From contig JAMRYE010000010.1 in assembly GCA_024082115.1 (NCBI GenBank), positions 124,001-188,000 on the forward strand: a stretch of DNA of 64,000 nucleotides. Reading direction: 5' to 3'. The notes under the pieces are model-generated. The model saw only the letters and a program-made list of their open reading frames with translations, was not told the DNA's origin and made no database searches. Below, piece by piece: positions 22,786 through 34,935 of this stretch (within the stretch, counting starts at the first letter, position 1; each line of letters starts with the position of its first letter). Position numbers and translations under genes: made by a program. The DNA is from Rhinocladiella similis (Eukaryota > Ascomycota > Eurotiomycetes > Chaetothyriales > Herpotrichiellaceae).

Positions 22786-24545
22786 ATGAGTAACGTCGTC
22801 TCAGAGAAGCCGACTTCGATCTCGGAGGTCGAGGCGCACCACACCAAGCATGACCCCGTTCAAGATGTTGTTGAAAAGGTCGACTACGACAGGTCCGGTG
22901 CGATCGATGCAGAAAATATCGAGCATAGGATGGGCGTGCTTGAGGCTGTCCGAGCCTATCCCGCTGCTAGTTGGTGGGCATTCGTCATGTCAGCCACCAT
23001 TGTAAGTCTCTGTCCGCCGCGGCCTGGTCAATTCTCTAATCATCGACAGATCATGGAGTCATACTGCGTCTTCCTGATGGGAAATTTTATAGCCACGGCC
23101 AAGTTCGCCGAGAACTACGGTAAATTCAACGTCGATAAACAAAAGTGGTACATCACAGCTCCCTGGCAGTCAGCATTTCAGTGCGGTGGACCCGTCGGTG
23201 CATTCGTCGGCGTCTTCCTGGCTGGTCCCATCACCAGCTGGATTGGATACCGATGGGCGACTATTGGCGGTCTGATGGCCCTGAACGCCTTCATCTTCGT
23301 CTTCTATTTCGGTAACTCGTTGGGAGTGTTGCTGCTGTCCCAGCTTCTCGAGGGCATTCCTTGGGGCATCTTCATTGCAAATGCACCCGCCTACTGCAGC
23401 GAGATAGTGCCACTGAGATTGAGAGCTCCCGCGACACAGATGTTGCAGATGTTTTGGGCCATCGGCTCCATCATTGTCGGTGGCATCACCTATCATTACC
23501 AATCCATGGACAGCGACAAAGCGTACAGGTTAGTGCACTACCGCAGCTTGAGAGGGGCACTGCTAACCCCATTGCCAGAGTTCCCATCGCCCTTCAATGG
23601 ATGTTCCCTACGCCTCTTGCAATCCTTCTCTTCCTGGCACCTGAATCACCCTGGTGGCTGGTGCGGAAGGGCCGTCTCGCCGAGGCAGAGAAGTCAGTCA
23701 GACGCCTAGGACGCTCGAGCGCGACTGAAAATCCTGCCGACTCAATCGCAATGATGCGTCGCACAATTGAGCTTGAGAAGACCGAAAAGAAACCAAACCT
23801 CATCGAACTGTGGAAAGGCACCGATCGCTACCGCACGCTAATCGTGTGTGGTGTTTATGCGGCCCAGAATTTGACGGGTAATTTGATCGCCAACCAGGCT
23901 GTCTACTTTTTCCAGCGTACGTTCCCGCCCCCCTTGCGGCCTCGATAGACTAACACAAGTTTAGAGGCTGGCATGGCAGACAATACCGCCTTTGCACTTG
24001 GTCTCATTACCTCCGCTCTCCAGTGGATCATGGTCATGCTCTCGTGGATCCTCACTACTTACTTAGGCCGACGAACGATCTACGTCTGGGGTTCTTTCAT
24101 CAATTGTGCGTTCCTAATCGCTCTTGGTATCGCCGCTTCAGTTGGTGGCGGCCACGCGGCTACTCAGGCACAGGCTTCACTTGGCCTGATTGTCTCTGTC
24201 CTATTCTGCTTGGGACCCGCCCCTGCGTCATGGGTCATAATCGGAGAGACATCTTCCATCCGCCTCAGGCCCTTGACAACCGGTGTTGGACGTGGTGCCT
24301 ACTATGCAGTCAATATCCCTTGTATTTTCCTGGCTAGCTACATGCTCAACCCCGATCAAGGAAACCTCGGTGGCAAGTGTGGCTACGTCTGGGCAGGCAC
24401 CGCATTTGTCTGTACAGTCATGGCTTGGATCTGGATTCCAGAGATGAAACACCGTTCTTATCGCGAGATTGACATTTTGTTCAATCGTCGTGTCCCAGCC
24501 CGAAAGTGGAAGCGGGCCGTTATCGACATCAACGACGACGAGTAG
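22786..24545 (+). CDS. MFS sugar transporter (alpha-glucoside/maltose permease-like)
   Basis: Four exons: 22786-23001, 23050-23528, 23579-23916 and 23965-24545; 537 aa. The start has a good Kozak context (CGCCATGAG). Features: a long acidic cytosolic N-terminus (about 60 residues), TM4-5 segment LLEGIPWGIF, SEIVPLRLRAP, PESPWWLVRKGR after TM6, YFFQQAGM in TM7, a SSIRLRPLT segment in the C-half and PEMKHRSYREID after TM12, all as in fungal maltose/alpha-glucoside permeases (MAL/Hxt-like DHA of PF00083). The 48 bp intron at 23002-23049 has no in-frame stop. No obvious enzyme partner adjoins it. Confidence 0.9.
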
Positions 24546-25120
24546 ACAGGGTGTACTCTTCGAGAGTCGTGTCTCAAAAGAGAACGCTTGTCTTCCTCTT
24601 CATACCATATATGGGATATCATTATTCCTCGGGAGTCAGACGTCAGGCTAAACGACAGCGACTACAGTCGTTGAGTTGGTGACGGTCGTTTGGATGGTCT
24701 GATGCAGTACTTCATAGCAGGCAGTCGCGCACGGAAAGTAGGCAGGCACTTAGGGTAGCCATCATCGGTATCACACACCTGTTCACATTTGTATATTCTC
24801 ATCTTTGATCATCTGAAGCCCCGTGCACCTCTTCATCATCTCACTCTCTCCTGAGCCGTAGCGTACCGCTGGCACAACTCCAGTTCGCATGATACTACCA
24901 GCGGTGGTAATCTCCCCAGCCTATTGCCCAGAACGAGCTGCATTGCCCCCACCCCGAAGCAACGTCATTAGAAGCAGGATCGTGAATGTCCGCTCGAATC
25001 CGCCCTCATTCGTCGCCTTTCCAAGACCATTGTAACCATCGTAGTTACTCTAGATACAACGGCACGTCGTGTCATTCCACCATCAAAACTCCGAGACGAT
25101 CCCCAAGCCAGAAATAATCC
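24546..25120. other. Intergenic region between convergent genes
   Basis: Holds the 3' regions of the sugar permease and the P450. No gene or repeat recognised. Confidence 0.5.
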
Positions 25121-27104
25121 CTACTGCCGTTCTTGCCTCGGCGAGAATACTAGCTTTAGCGGTGGGAGCTGTAAGGTAAATGCGTCCGTTTTCGATTCAA
25201 GAAACGCAGAAGGTGTCTGACCTGGAGCTAAGGCTACATTATACCATCGCATAATCTCGGAGGTCACCTGACGTAGCTCCATAAGACCTAATTGTTTGCC
25301 GACGCAGGAGTAACGGCCTGGTGACCAAATTAGTATTGAAGTAGAGCTGCGGCTTTAGTATTGAAAGTACCGGTGGAAAATGGAGAAGAAGCTCGTTCGT
25401 CTTTGACTAGTTCCGGCTTTGTTGTCCACCGCTCAGGTAAGAACTCTTCTGGTCGATCAAAGTATCTCTCGTCTGCTAGCAGTTAGACGCAAAGTGGCAC
25501 ACAAGCCCTTGTAGTTGCCATGCTGTACCTACCGCGGCTCAAAGTGTATGAGGGAATTTGAACGATCGTACCCCCTGGGATGTAAGAGTCTCCAATAGTC
25601 ATACCTTCTGGAGGGGTCATGCGTTGGACACCCGAAGGAACCGGTGGGTGTAGTCGTAGGGTTTCGTTGATGACTGCATTTAAGAATTCCAATTTTCGCA
25701 GACCTGCAGCATCAGGTTCGGCCGAAGGGGGAAAAGCGTTGTCCAATTCCTGCTGTAATATTGAAGCGTACTCGTTGTGCACTGCCAGTTCAAAGAACAT
25801 GCATGTCAAAGATGCAGCAGTGGTGTCGCTATCGAGCGGTAAGCTGCAGCCCGTGGGAGATTGAAAAAGATTTATCACCTTCCCGCGACAGCAATGAGAG
25901 CCGCATCACCTTCAAGATTAATTTCGTCTTGGAAGGTAGTCTGTTTCTTCTCATGGTCTTCGAGAATCCAGGAAAAGACGTCAGGTCGGTCGGGTTTAGT
26001 CTGCTAAGATTTAGTCTTCATTCTTGATAAGTTTGCAAACGTGGAAGTAAACCAACCACCTTCCGCTCAGCTACCTGAGCTGCGACCCAGTTCCAAAAGC
26101 GTTTGTGCTCATTGTTCAAAATAGGGGTGGCCTTGAAAATGGGAAACAGCCATAACAAGTGGCTGAACAAGCCAACATTCACCATGTCGGCATGTAAACA
26201 CTTCATGAAATAATGCTTTACGCCATCTCTTAACATATGGAAGGATTTTCCCCAGGCTAAATCACCCATGACGTCGAAGCTATAAAAGTTGAACCAGTCC
26301 GCGACATCTATGGGCTTGCCCTCAGACGCCTTGAATTGATCCATCAGCTGTTTTGTGTAATGGACCACTCTCGGCTCGTAGTCTTGCAACGCTGAGATCG
26401 GTTAGTCTGGCATTCTTCATGTGGTGGAACTCATAGAAGTCTAACCCTTCGCGCTGAAGCCGCGATCCCATACCCGACGGCGTGGAACATGTTCTGTCTT
26501 ACTTCGGATCATGTGCAGAGATATTCGTGGCGACTGAACGTTGTACCAAGGGCCTTTGACACATGCGGACTGAATAGAATGTACCTTTTGCACCGCCTCT
26601 ACATTGTTTATTGAAAGTTCCGAAGGGCCTGAGAAGAGTCAACGAGTGCATATCTAAGCTGAGTCTCACAGCTCATAGCATACCAAGTCGAACAATATCA
26701 CCATACTGCTGGTGGAGAGCGCGCACTTCATCACACAGGTGAAGATTCTTGCACGAAAGAAAGGTAGGGTAAAGGTTAGAAAACCGAGCAAGAAGAGGCC
26801 CGGGGAACCGGCAAAGTCGATGGAAAAATCCACGGTAGATAAGCATGCTTCCGAACAGGCCGGCTCCAAAGAGGGTGCTCAGCATGCTCACCAATTTGAT
26901 TGAATCAAAGAAGGTGGTGGTATTCTCTGGAGGGTAGAGCAGAATCCCAACGACAGCCAGGCAATACACTGCTCCAAAGAACAGGAGAATGTGGACAGCC
27001 CATAGATCCCACTCACCTACCCGGAAGACTGCAAGATGCACAGAGACCCCCGCGGTAAATGCTGCTATGAGGACGCGAGATGCTTCGAATTGCGACATGG
27101 CCAT
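25121..27104 (-). CDS. Cytochrome P450 monooxygenase, complete
   Basis: Seven exons on the minus strand: 27104-26684, 26628-26446, 26391-26060, 26003-25879, 25828-25533, 25472-25371 and 25317-25121; introns 50-60 bp; 551 aa with all phases closing. The first ATG is 27104 (another at 27098). The N-terminus carries about three hydrophobic helices before the proline-rich hinge FPGPLLARF, so it is an ER-membrane P450. Landmarks: VWDRGFSAKAL (C-helix region), AGSDTTAAS in the I-helix (split by intron 4), ETLRLHPP with ExxR, DERYFDRPEEFLPERW, and the haem loop FSTGRYSCVGKQ split by intron 6. The family resembles secondary-metabolism and benzoate-hydroxylase-like fungal P450s; the substrate is unknown. 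It is divergent from a bZIP regulator. Confidence 0.92.
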
Positions 27105-27736
27105 GTCGAGTGATTGCTGTTTTCTTGCAGCTAGCACTTACGATAGCCATGCAATGGCAACTGGCTGCTCTTATACATTTGCATGTCGTAGTGAATCTGA
27201 TTCGAATGACACGAGATGGAGAAGAGGAATGGCTGACATGGTCGGAATGACACATGTCAGCACTATCAACGGCACCATGATGGAGACAGGACTATGAGAA
27301 CTCTATGTCAAGGAGGTCATGATCGCACAGCTCAGCCTACTGCGCATATATTGATCGGCTTAAAGGAGGTGCGGACTTTCTCACTAAGCGCTATCAGGCT
27401 AGTTTTCTAGGTCAGGCACTCGAGTCAGAAAATACAAGAGCACGGGAGCGCGCAGGAATTGATGATTACGCTGCCCACCAGCTTGAGCTTATTTTTACTC
27501 CGTCGGCTTTTGGGGCTCCGTGTTTCGTAGGCCTAGGCACAAGCAGTGAGTGGGGTTGAGGGGAAGACCGGGGAACGCAAAGGATTTTTTTGCACAGGGC
27601 AAAGCTGAGAGAAGGGAGCAATGTCTGCCCCGCAGCCCATCCCTTTGGACAGCGTCCTTAGCCAGCTTCATCTGCTATCAGGTGCGCCTTTATCTGGTTC
27701 TCATCGCTGAACGCTACTTGCCGCTTTCCAATAGCC
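27105..27736. promoter_or_regulatory. Divergent promoter region between P450 and bZIP gene
   Basis: 632 bp between the two start codons. No gene seen. It is the natural place for a shared control element, but I could not identify one. Confidence 0.4.
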
Positions 27737-29404
27737 ATGGCCGAACACTATTCCACCCGGCAAAGGCCTTGCCTGCACGGCCAGGAGTTTGACACTTCAA
27801 CCACGGCCCGTCGTGCCCGCAAGCGGGAGCAAGACAGGCGCAGCCAGCGTCTCGCCAGGGAGCGGACCAAGAATCGCATTGCTCATCTCGAGAGTGTGAT
27901 TGCAGATCTGCAGCAGAAGAACTCCAACGATAAATTCATGACCCTCTGGATGGAGCACAATCGGCTGGCCGCAGATCGAACCGCTCTGGAGGAGACATTG
28001 AACACCATCGAAAAAGCTTTGCAAGCGCGTAAAGAAGTATTAAAAGGAAGTCGCGGGCCAGTTTCTGGAGAGAGCGGAGCCCGACATGCTTACCTACCCA
28101 GGTTGGTCGAAGATCGCGACCAAACTCTCTTACTCTCTGAACCAATTGAGACAAATGGGCCAGAAGTCCGAGGTCCTCATAACCAACCTGGCAAGGCTCC
28201 ATCCTCAACATCAGAGTTACACGGTGAGCCTCACCTGGACTGTTTCTCGCACATTTCAAATTCGCCGTCAGCGTTGCAGGCAACGAGCACAGCCCTAACA
28301 ACGCCCTCTTGGGAAAGCGATCCGCCATCTCAGCACAAGGACCCAATCATTCCGTTCATGGCGGGTGATATCTGTGACTGCTCTTCTGCCTGTGTGTTAT
28401 CAGCGCCGCAAGCGCAACCTCTCAACCTCTGGAGGTTCGCCAATGAGACACTGAGTGAACGAGTCGAATGCTCTGCTCGAATCGACCACAGAGAAGACGA
28501 GCTCGAGGACGACATACCCATCCGAGCCGTTCTGGAAGGGTGGGATGCAGCACAGCGGCGTGCGGGCGAAGATTTACCTCTGTCATGGCGGAAACTACGC
28601 CGTATCGACGAAACCCTATTCTCTTCATGTGGTAAAACGGAGCGGCTGGCGATTTTGAGGATGATGCATTCACTTCATCAGTTCCATCAGATTCAGACTC
28701 CTGAGAGGCAAGCGTTAGTCCCTAAATGGTATCTTGCGAGGTTCGTGTCTCGGCTTTATGCTTGTTCTTAGGCAGGCATATGACACGGACTAATCTCATC
28801 GTAGGCCGTCGCAAAGTGTCGCTCATTCGTACGCTATTGACTATTTTACATGGTTCGCACTCCAGCGAAGCCGCTTGACTTGTATCGAACGCTGATTCAG
28901 TTCTCACTTTTCTACTACAGGCCAGGTCTTCGCGAGAGATTCGTCTTTTACCAGCACAAGTATTGCTCCAATCGGTTCTGGAGTCGTTTTCGCTCCGATT
29001 TCCGCATTCTATGGCCTTTTGAGTTTCGAGATTGTTATACATTCAACGTTGCGACCGGGGATTACAAAGTATCATATGCATTCGACGAGAGAATCAGGGA
29101 TATCAGAAGTTGGACTATGTCGTCAGAAATGTTTCTGGTCTGGCCCGAATTTCTATCAGATATACCTGTTTACAACTCTCTTCTGCCTTCGATCGTAACC
29201 CGTCCCTCGGATCAAGCTGTATTCCCAGGACATGACTGGGACTCTGAAGTTCCTGGTGTTATCGACTCGACGACTCAAAGCAATGAAACAGAAGCTGCCG
29301 ATTTCGGTCTCAATCAGCTGGACAATCTGCAAGACCCATCACTGATGTCCCTGAATTATCATCTGGATCACTGTCTGGACGAGAGTGGATTTGTCCCATT
29401 TTGA
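27737..29404 (+). CDS. bZIP transcription factor with C-terminal DUF3425-type domain
   Basis: Three exons: 27737-28740, 28805-28852 and 28921-29404; introns 64 and 68 bp; 511 aa. The basic region lies at about residues 24-46 (RKREQDRRSQRLARERTK), followed by a short zipper-like stretch (IAHLESVIADL). The C-terminus has the conserved DUF3425 (PF11905) pattern: PKWYLARPSQ, HSYAIDYFTWPGLRERF, YCSNRFW, LWPFEFRDCY and RDIRSWTM, as in fungal bZIP-type regulators of secondary metabolism or stress. Nuclear DNA-binding regulator. The divergent P450 is the obvious candidate target (inference). The 48 bp middle exon is supported by family continuity across both junctions. Confidence 0.88.
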
Positions 29405-30808
29405 GGGTGTGGTAACCTACTTTTTTGCAGTCGACTTGCCTCTGCAGGTGCTTATGGAAATCTTCTCATTGTAGCTTCTACTTGGGACGGAGATAGGATT
29501 CTTGGGACGTTTGGCAGAAATGTGTGAAGAGATGCCCCCAGAAAACTACTAGCAAGACTTGAGAATTTCTCGCCCATTGCCCAGCACTGTAGGCGCAGAA
29601 GTGACTTGTAAACTGCAAAACAATGTCCAAGGGGGATCGAGCTCGTTCCATCGATCTTGGTTTCACCTCCTCTGGCTGGCGGAACGTTAAAGGGTACTGA
29701 ATGAAGAATGATAAGTCGAGAAATAATCATCAGACGTCTCAGGGTGCTGTTGTACTGCCTCTGTACGGAGTACCAGGCTTTAACCCCCGAGTCGGCGAGG
29801 ATTCCCGGTCAAGGTGCTAGGCTCGATGGGAACAGCCGAGGCTCGGGCTGTTTTGCCACGTCCCCTTTGTGCCAGTGCAATGATTCCATATTCCTTGGTG
29901 ATTGCGACATAGAGATAAAATACCGATACGCAACATCAATTCTGTCGATATCGACTATTTGACGAAGCAGCCATGGCGGCGATTGCGTGTCATTACCCTA
30001 CAGGAGCCGTATGCGTACACTTGCTTGGATGAAACGAAACATACTGGCACATGAATGTCTTCGAGGATCCTAAGCCATGGCTCATTCAAGGCGCAAGTAA
30101 AATCGCCGAATCCCTGGCTCAGTGTTGCCACGGACAGTCCTGGTCCCTGCCATGCAACAGGTGTTTGCCCTTCATCTCCTCTTCATTGCAGCTCATTTGC
30201 ATGCATTCTTGAAGGGATTGTCGGATGCATTTACCGTTTATGTCTACTCCATGTTCAGTTCGGATTGGCGGAATATCGACTGGAGCACAGATGCATAAAA
30301 GACAGCATTCGCTTTCTATGCATCTATGAGCATTCCATCTGCTTGATATTCCTTGATTGTGCGCTCTACAAGCGGGAAGAACACAGAGCAGTGCACCTTT
30401 GGTTGGTAGATCCAGGATGCACGTCAATCTGGCATCATCCCCTGCTGGTACAAGTGATGGTGTCATCGTCTGGGCAAATCACGATTACGACGCCGACCCT
30501 TGAGCAACCGAATGGTAGCTGAGCACATGGCGACGTTCGTTGTAAGGTTAATGTTGCACGATTAGCGACGTATAAGGAGCTTGTAGAACGAAGATTTCAC
30601 CCGGTCGCTGCCGATCGCAGAAATGGTGCAATGTCAGCTGTACATGACGAATGTCTCAACGATAGGAAAAAGGCGGAGGCTGTGATCGTCATATAGGGAA
30701 GACCTGCTCCAAGCCGGACATACAGAAGTCGACAGCCAGAATTGCAAGCAAGTCCCTCTGTCATCAAAGTCAATTTTCTCGAGTTTGGTCAAAGCCAGAT
30801 CATCACGA
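29405..30808. other. Intergenic region, no gene supported
   Basis: 1.4 kb. A 155-codon plus frame at 30055-30522 and its antisense partner lack domains and conserved features; I treat them as chance. No repeat recognised. Confidence 0.45.
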
Positions 30809-32814
30809 ATGGCACTCCTAAACAGGGTCTTTCGTTCCGGGAAGGACAGTGCTCGCGAGAGTTCAGTGAGTGGTACCGATCTACAACACAATGTTGTCGG
30901 AGATGGGGACCTCAAGTACACTATCGAGCAGGGTGGTAATGGATCATCTCCGAGCTATCAAGAGATATCGGGTGCCCCTGTCGAAACCAATTCACCACTT
31001 GGCTATTCTGTTGGGCGGATTACGGTTGTGTTCCTGAATATTAGTATGATGATAGGAACCGGTGTTTACTCAACGCGTTAGTATCAGCTGGTGGTAATGT
31101 TGTCTGAAGAAACTCTGACTCTTCTTAGCTGCTGCCATTCTGTCTGGTGTCGGGTCTGTAGGTCTTTCGTTCATTTACTGGGTCGTTGGATTTCTCCTCT
31201 GTTCCAGTTCTCTGGCCGTCTACCTCGAGTACGCCGCTTACTTTCCAAACCGATCTGGCTCTGAAGTGGTGTATCTGGAACAAGCGTATCCTCGCCCGAG
31301 CTGGCTCTTCCCAACAACATTTGCTCTGTGGTACTTGATCCTCTCTTTCAGCTCTAGCAACTGTATCGTCCTTGCCAACTATCTTTTTGAGACCAACGGC
31401 CACGTACCTACAGCATGGGAACTTAAAGGGGTTGCTGTGGCAGCTTGGACTGTAACTATACTGGTCCTTATCTTCAACAACCGGGCTGCATATCTGATTT
31501 CCAACGCTATTGGCGTTGTGAAACTCATTACATTACTCTTCATCAGCATCACCGGACTTGTCGTCCTCGGAGGGCACACAAGGGTGAAAAGTCCTACCAC
31601 GAACTTTAAAAACGCTTTCTCAGGCACCTCAGATCAACCTTATGGTCTGACACAAGCTTTGGTCTACATCATTTTCTCTTACGGAGGCTATAACAACAGT
31701 TTCAATGTTGTGAATGAGGTCAAGGTGAGCTCCCGCTGTTAAGCAGACACAACCGGTGACGAGCTAACAAGCCTCTTTCCAGAATCCCATCAAGGTCATC
31801 AAGATATACTCATCCATCGCGCTGCTCACAGTGGCCTCTCTATACATTTTGGCCAACGTAGCATACATCGCAGCCGTGCCCCTGGAGGAGCTGAAAGCTT
31901 CCAAACAGGTCGCAGCCTCTCTGTTCTTCGAAAAAGTCTTCGGCTCGAGTGGTGCTGTCAAGGGGCTCAATTTTCTCATTGCGCTCAGTGCTTTCGGTAA
32001 TCTGCTAGCCAGTAACATTGGGATATCTCGAATCACCCGCGAGTGTGGTAGGCAAGGGGTGCTGCCATACCCTCGCTTCTGGGCCTCGATACGGCCGTTT
32101 GGAACCCCCTTTGGGCCCTATGTGGTGAAATATGCGCTTACACTGCTCATGATCTTGGCTCCCCCAGCAGGAGACGCGTTCAATTTTAGTATGTCCACTC
32201 CGAAGCATGCCTGAAATCCGTTATATGAAAGTACTCACTCTTCACAGTTGTCAGTCTTCAAGTCTATCCGAACGCTATCTTCAATGTATTCATGGCGGTG
32301 GGTATCTACCTTGTCCGCTGGAGGCACAGGAAAGCCAATCTCCCACGCGGATCGTTCCGGGCTTGGGATGTAGCAGTCTTCTTTAATATCCTCGTCAACT
32401 TCTATATGGTTGTCATGCCTTGGTATCCGCCTTCGAAAGGAAGAAATAACTTCAGCTTTTGGTATGGCACCTCTTCCGTTGTTGGCATTGGCATGTAAGT
32501 ATCCCATCAGGCTACTTGCCAGAACTCTACTAACGTTCTTAACTACTAGCGTCGCTCTTTGTGGGATCTACTATTGGCTCTGGATCATCGCAATCCCAAA
32601 ATGGCGAGGATATCAGGTTCGCCAGGAGATAGATCAACTGGACGATAGTGCCAACACGCACAGACTCGTCAAAGTTCCAATCGATCAACTTCCGGAGTGG
32701 GACAGAACTCATGACCCTGCTGGGAGGCTCTTTGATGGAACGCAGGTAGAAGACAGTAGAGCTATTCATGGATCTCGGAAGGATGCTACCATTGTTGATG
32801 AATCAAAGATATAG
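30809..32814 (+). CDS. Amino-acid permease, MUP1-like (APC superfamily)
   Basis: Five exons: 30809-31076, 31129-31724, 31783-32188, 32248-32494 and 32550-32814; introns 52-59 bp; 593 aa. First ATG is 30809. Landmarks of the LAT/high-affinity methionine permease group: MIGTGVYSTPAAIL in TM1 (split by intron 1), EYAAYFPNRSGSEVVYLEQAYP, FSYGGYNNSFNVVNEVKNPIK, and SRITRECGRQGVLPY. It should be a 12-TM plasma-membrane importer of amino acids such as methionine. The N-terminus (about 70 residues) is cytosolic and Ser-rich. The flanking gene-free regions are long, so no pathway partner is evident. Confidence 0.92.
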
Positions 32815-33837
32815 ATAGTCCGTGGGATGCTGATGACTTTTCCCCATATAAAGGTCCTGTATGCAATACACAATGAGTGCCTTTTGGCGCCGGATCGTAG
32901 AGCCTGCTGCCAACCTCAAGTAGATCTCCTGAATCCGGTTGGATGATAGAGCAAATGATGTTGGAACTGGGTTAAAACAAGTTCGATCCGAAGTGGCTAC
33001 AAGCTCGACTAGCCGTGTCCTTACCATCATCAGGCAAAGGTCTACTACAGCTCATAAATAAAAGGCAGTTTATGAATTCCAAATCTGAGACCATTTCCTC
33101 GGCACGTCGAACAACTTAAAGCGTCTCTCGTTGGTCTCGTCTCTGAGTGCGCAGTTAGATGAAATCTCCATGTTGGTACACGGGAAAACTACTAGGTTTG
33201 GTTTAGGCAGATTGCATGCTCTCCCGTGGCTACGAGAGGGTTGAGCTTGCACAGTCACGAGAGTACAAGCTGTGGTCCATGAAATTGAGTGAGCCGAGTA
33301 GTCACCATTGTTCGTGACCGCCCCATGCCTGGAGGCGCCTTGGATTAAAGTGCCGGAATCTTGGGGAAGATATGGTCCCATGACGATACACAGAGTGCTC
33401 GAGATCTCCGCGCTAAGCACCACTATGATGACGAGCGCAGCATATTTCATTATACTGATGCTTTTCTTGAAGTTCAGACCCATGCGTGTCTATCACGGCC
33501 TCTGCCTTGCCAGCCCAAATCGGCTCCGTCTCTCGGAGTGCTCGTCTCGGCTCTTTGCGACTTGAATACAACACGGTGCTAGATCCACCACACGATTGAT
33601 GTTGTTGTCACTCCAGCTTTTAATATTGTGCCTCTTTTCACAAGCAAGATATATACAAAGTCTATGATAGGTAAGTGTAGAGTTTTACAGTCTACCGTCC
33701 GATGTGTCTCCCAAACAATTAGTTTCCACGCACTCCCAAAATGCTTGAGGACACGCGTGGGCAATATAATCGCCTAGCTTTTATATCCACTTATGAAGGA
33801 ACGAATTCAATAACTAGAGAAGGACTACCCCAAAAAG
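32815..33837. other. Intergenic region
   Basis: 1.0 kb between the permease and the convergent GH16-like gene. One doubtful minus-strand frame (33070-33483) is listed separately; otherwise nothing recognised. Confidence 0.45.
33070..33483 (-). CDS. Doubtful small hypothetical protein
   Basis: A 137-codon frame from an ATG at 33483, with an internal Met at 33450 that begins a signal-peptide-like hydrophobic stretch (MKYAALVIIVVLSAE). No family resemblance, and the rest is compositionally unremarkable. It could be a small secreted or membrane protein, or chance. Confidence 0.18.
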   Translation of the reverse strand: MGLNFKKSISIMKYAALVIIVVLSAEISSTLCIVMGPYLPQDSGTLIQGASRHGAVTNNGDYSAHSISWTTACTLVTVQAQPSRSHGRACNLPKPNLVVFPCTNMEISSNCALRDETNERRFKLFDVPRKWSQIWNS

Positions 33838-34935
33838 TCAGATACAGCACCAAACAATCAGAACGAACACCATGCTGTTGAATACATTCAGGACCCTGCT
33901 TACCGCACTGCGCTTGGCACTGGAAGTCTGTATCACTTTCGGGACACCTTTTGAGTCGACCGAATCCACCGAGCATTGCGTCAGGCCGTTAGTCTGGTTC
34001 GAGCTCTGGGCCTGACCGTTGAGGTTGTACGCTATCTCGATCCATTGCACTGCAACATACACCTCTCTACCGACCCGCATCTTGCCAGAGAACGACTGGC
34101 CATTGCTCCAAAGATTGAACATGAGGTGGCTCGGCTCGGTGGGAACACTGTCAGTGGTATTGAACATGTTTTGGCCGTCAAGGTACCAGATGTTCTTGCC
34201 TGCAAACCAGTCAAGTCGATAATCGACCCAGTCTGTCCATTTTTTGCCGTTGGGGATCTTGACATTGGCACCTGCTCCTGGGGTGGTTTTGGACGCCGGC
34301 TGGGTTGAGAGTTGGACCTTATCTAATGGATCTTTGGTAAGAACCTCGATGTCGCTTTCCTGGGTATCAGCCTCATAGGTGAAGAAGCCAACTACCGCAC
34401 CTCGAGCAACATTGTGACCATCTTTGCCATCCGGAAGGATTTTCATTCGCGTGCGCATGCTTGCGTGCAAGATGTTAGGGTTGTTGACAAGTTGGACAAC
34501 ACTCTGAAAATCCTGTAGTCGAGTAGTGCGAAGCGTCAAGTATGTCTGAGAACCGCCCGAGCCGGAGTCTTTGGAGATGTATGCGTTCCGGGCTGAATAT
34601 ATCATTGGGACATCTGATTCTGCATTTCTGATCCCGCGTCGAATCTCCCACTGGTCTGAGAAGGGTGGCTGAGCAAAGTACGGTGAGGTGACGTTCTCCT
34701 CACCCAGGTTTTCCTCCGCCGTAATTGAGGGCGGCTGATTGATGCTGTAGTTGCTCAAGCTTCGAAAGTCGGTGAACGCATAGTTCTCGAATTTAGTGTC
34801 CTGGCCGGAGACAACATATAAATCACATTTTGAAGGTGATGCTCTAGGGAAAATGTGGCTGCGTCGTTCGGGAATCTGCGACGCTTGACTCTGGATGTAC
34901 AGCAATGTGAAGACCGCCACAAGGAAAGAAAACAT
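33838..34935 (-). CDS. Secreted GH16-like glucanase / concanavalin-like lectin
   Basis: Single exon, 365 aa from ATG 34935. The N-terminal 18-20 residues (MFSFLVAVFTLLYIQSQA) form a signal peptide. The GH16 catalytic signature appears as ESDIEV at residues 193-198, keeping the ExDxE arrangement (Glu193, Asp195, Glu197). Further GH16-like pieces are WVDYRLDWFAGKNIWYLDG and PSHLMFNLWSNGQ. The C-terminus ends in a hydrophobic tail, so GPI or membrane anchoring is likely. Family members act on beta-glucans or related cell-wall polysaccharides outside the cell. It is divergent from the GT2 polysaccharide synthase 1.1 kb away, which may build a polymer that this enzyme trims. Confidence 0.85.
   Translation of the reverse strand: MFSFLVAVFTLLYIQSQASQIPERRSHIFPRASPSKCDLYVVSGQDTKFENYAFTDFRSLSNYSINQPPSITAEENLGEENVTSPYFAQPPFSDQWEIRRGIRNAESDVPMIYSARNAYISKDSGSGGSQTYLTLRTTRLQDFQSVVQLVNNPNILHASMRTRMKILPDGKDGHNVARGAVVGFFTYEADTQESDIEVLTKDPLDKVQLSTQPASKTTPGAGANVKIPNGKKWTDWVDYRLDWFAGKNIWYLDGQNMFNTTDSVPTEPSHLMFNLWSNGQSFSGKMRVGREVYVAVQWIEIAYNLNGQAQSSNQTNGLTQCSVDSVDSKGVPKVIQTSSAKRSAVSRVLNVFNSMVFVLIVWCCI

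Noticed and set aside
30055..30522. 155-codon plus-strand frame with an overlapping 115-codon minus frame
   Set aside because: No domain or signal peptide, and both strands are open, which suggests chance.
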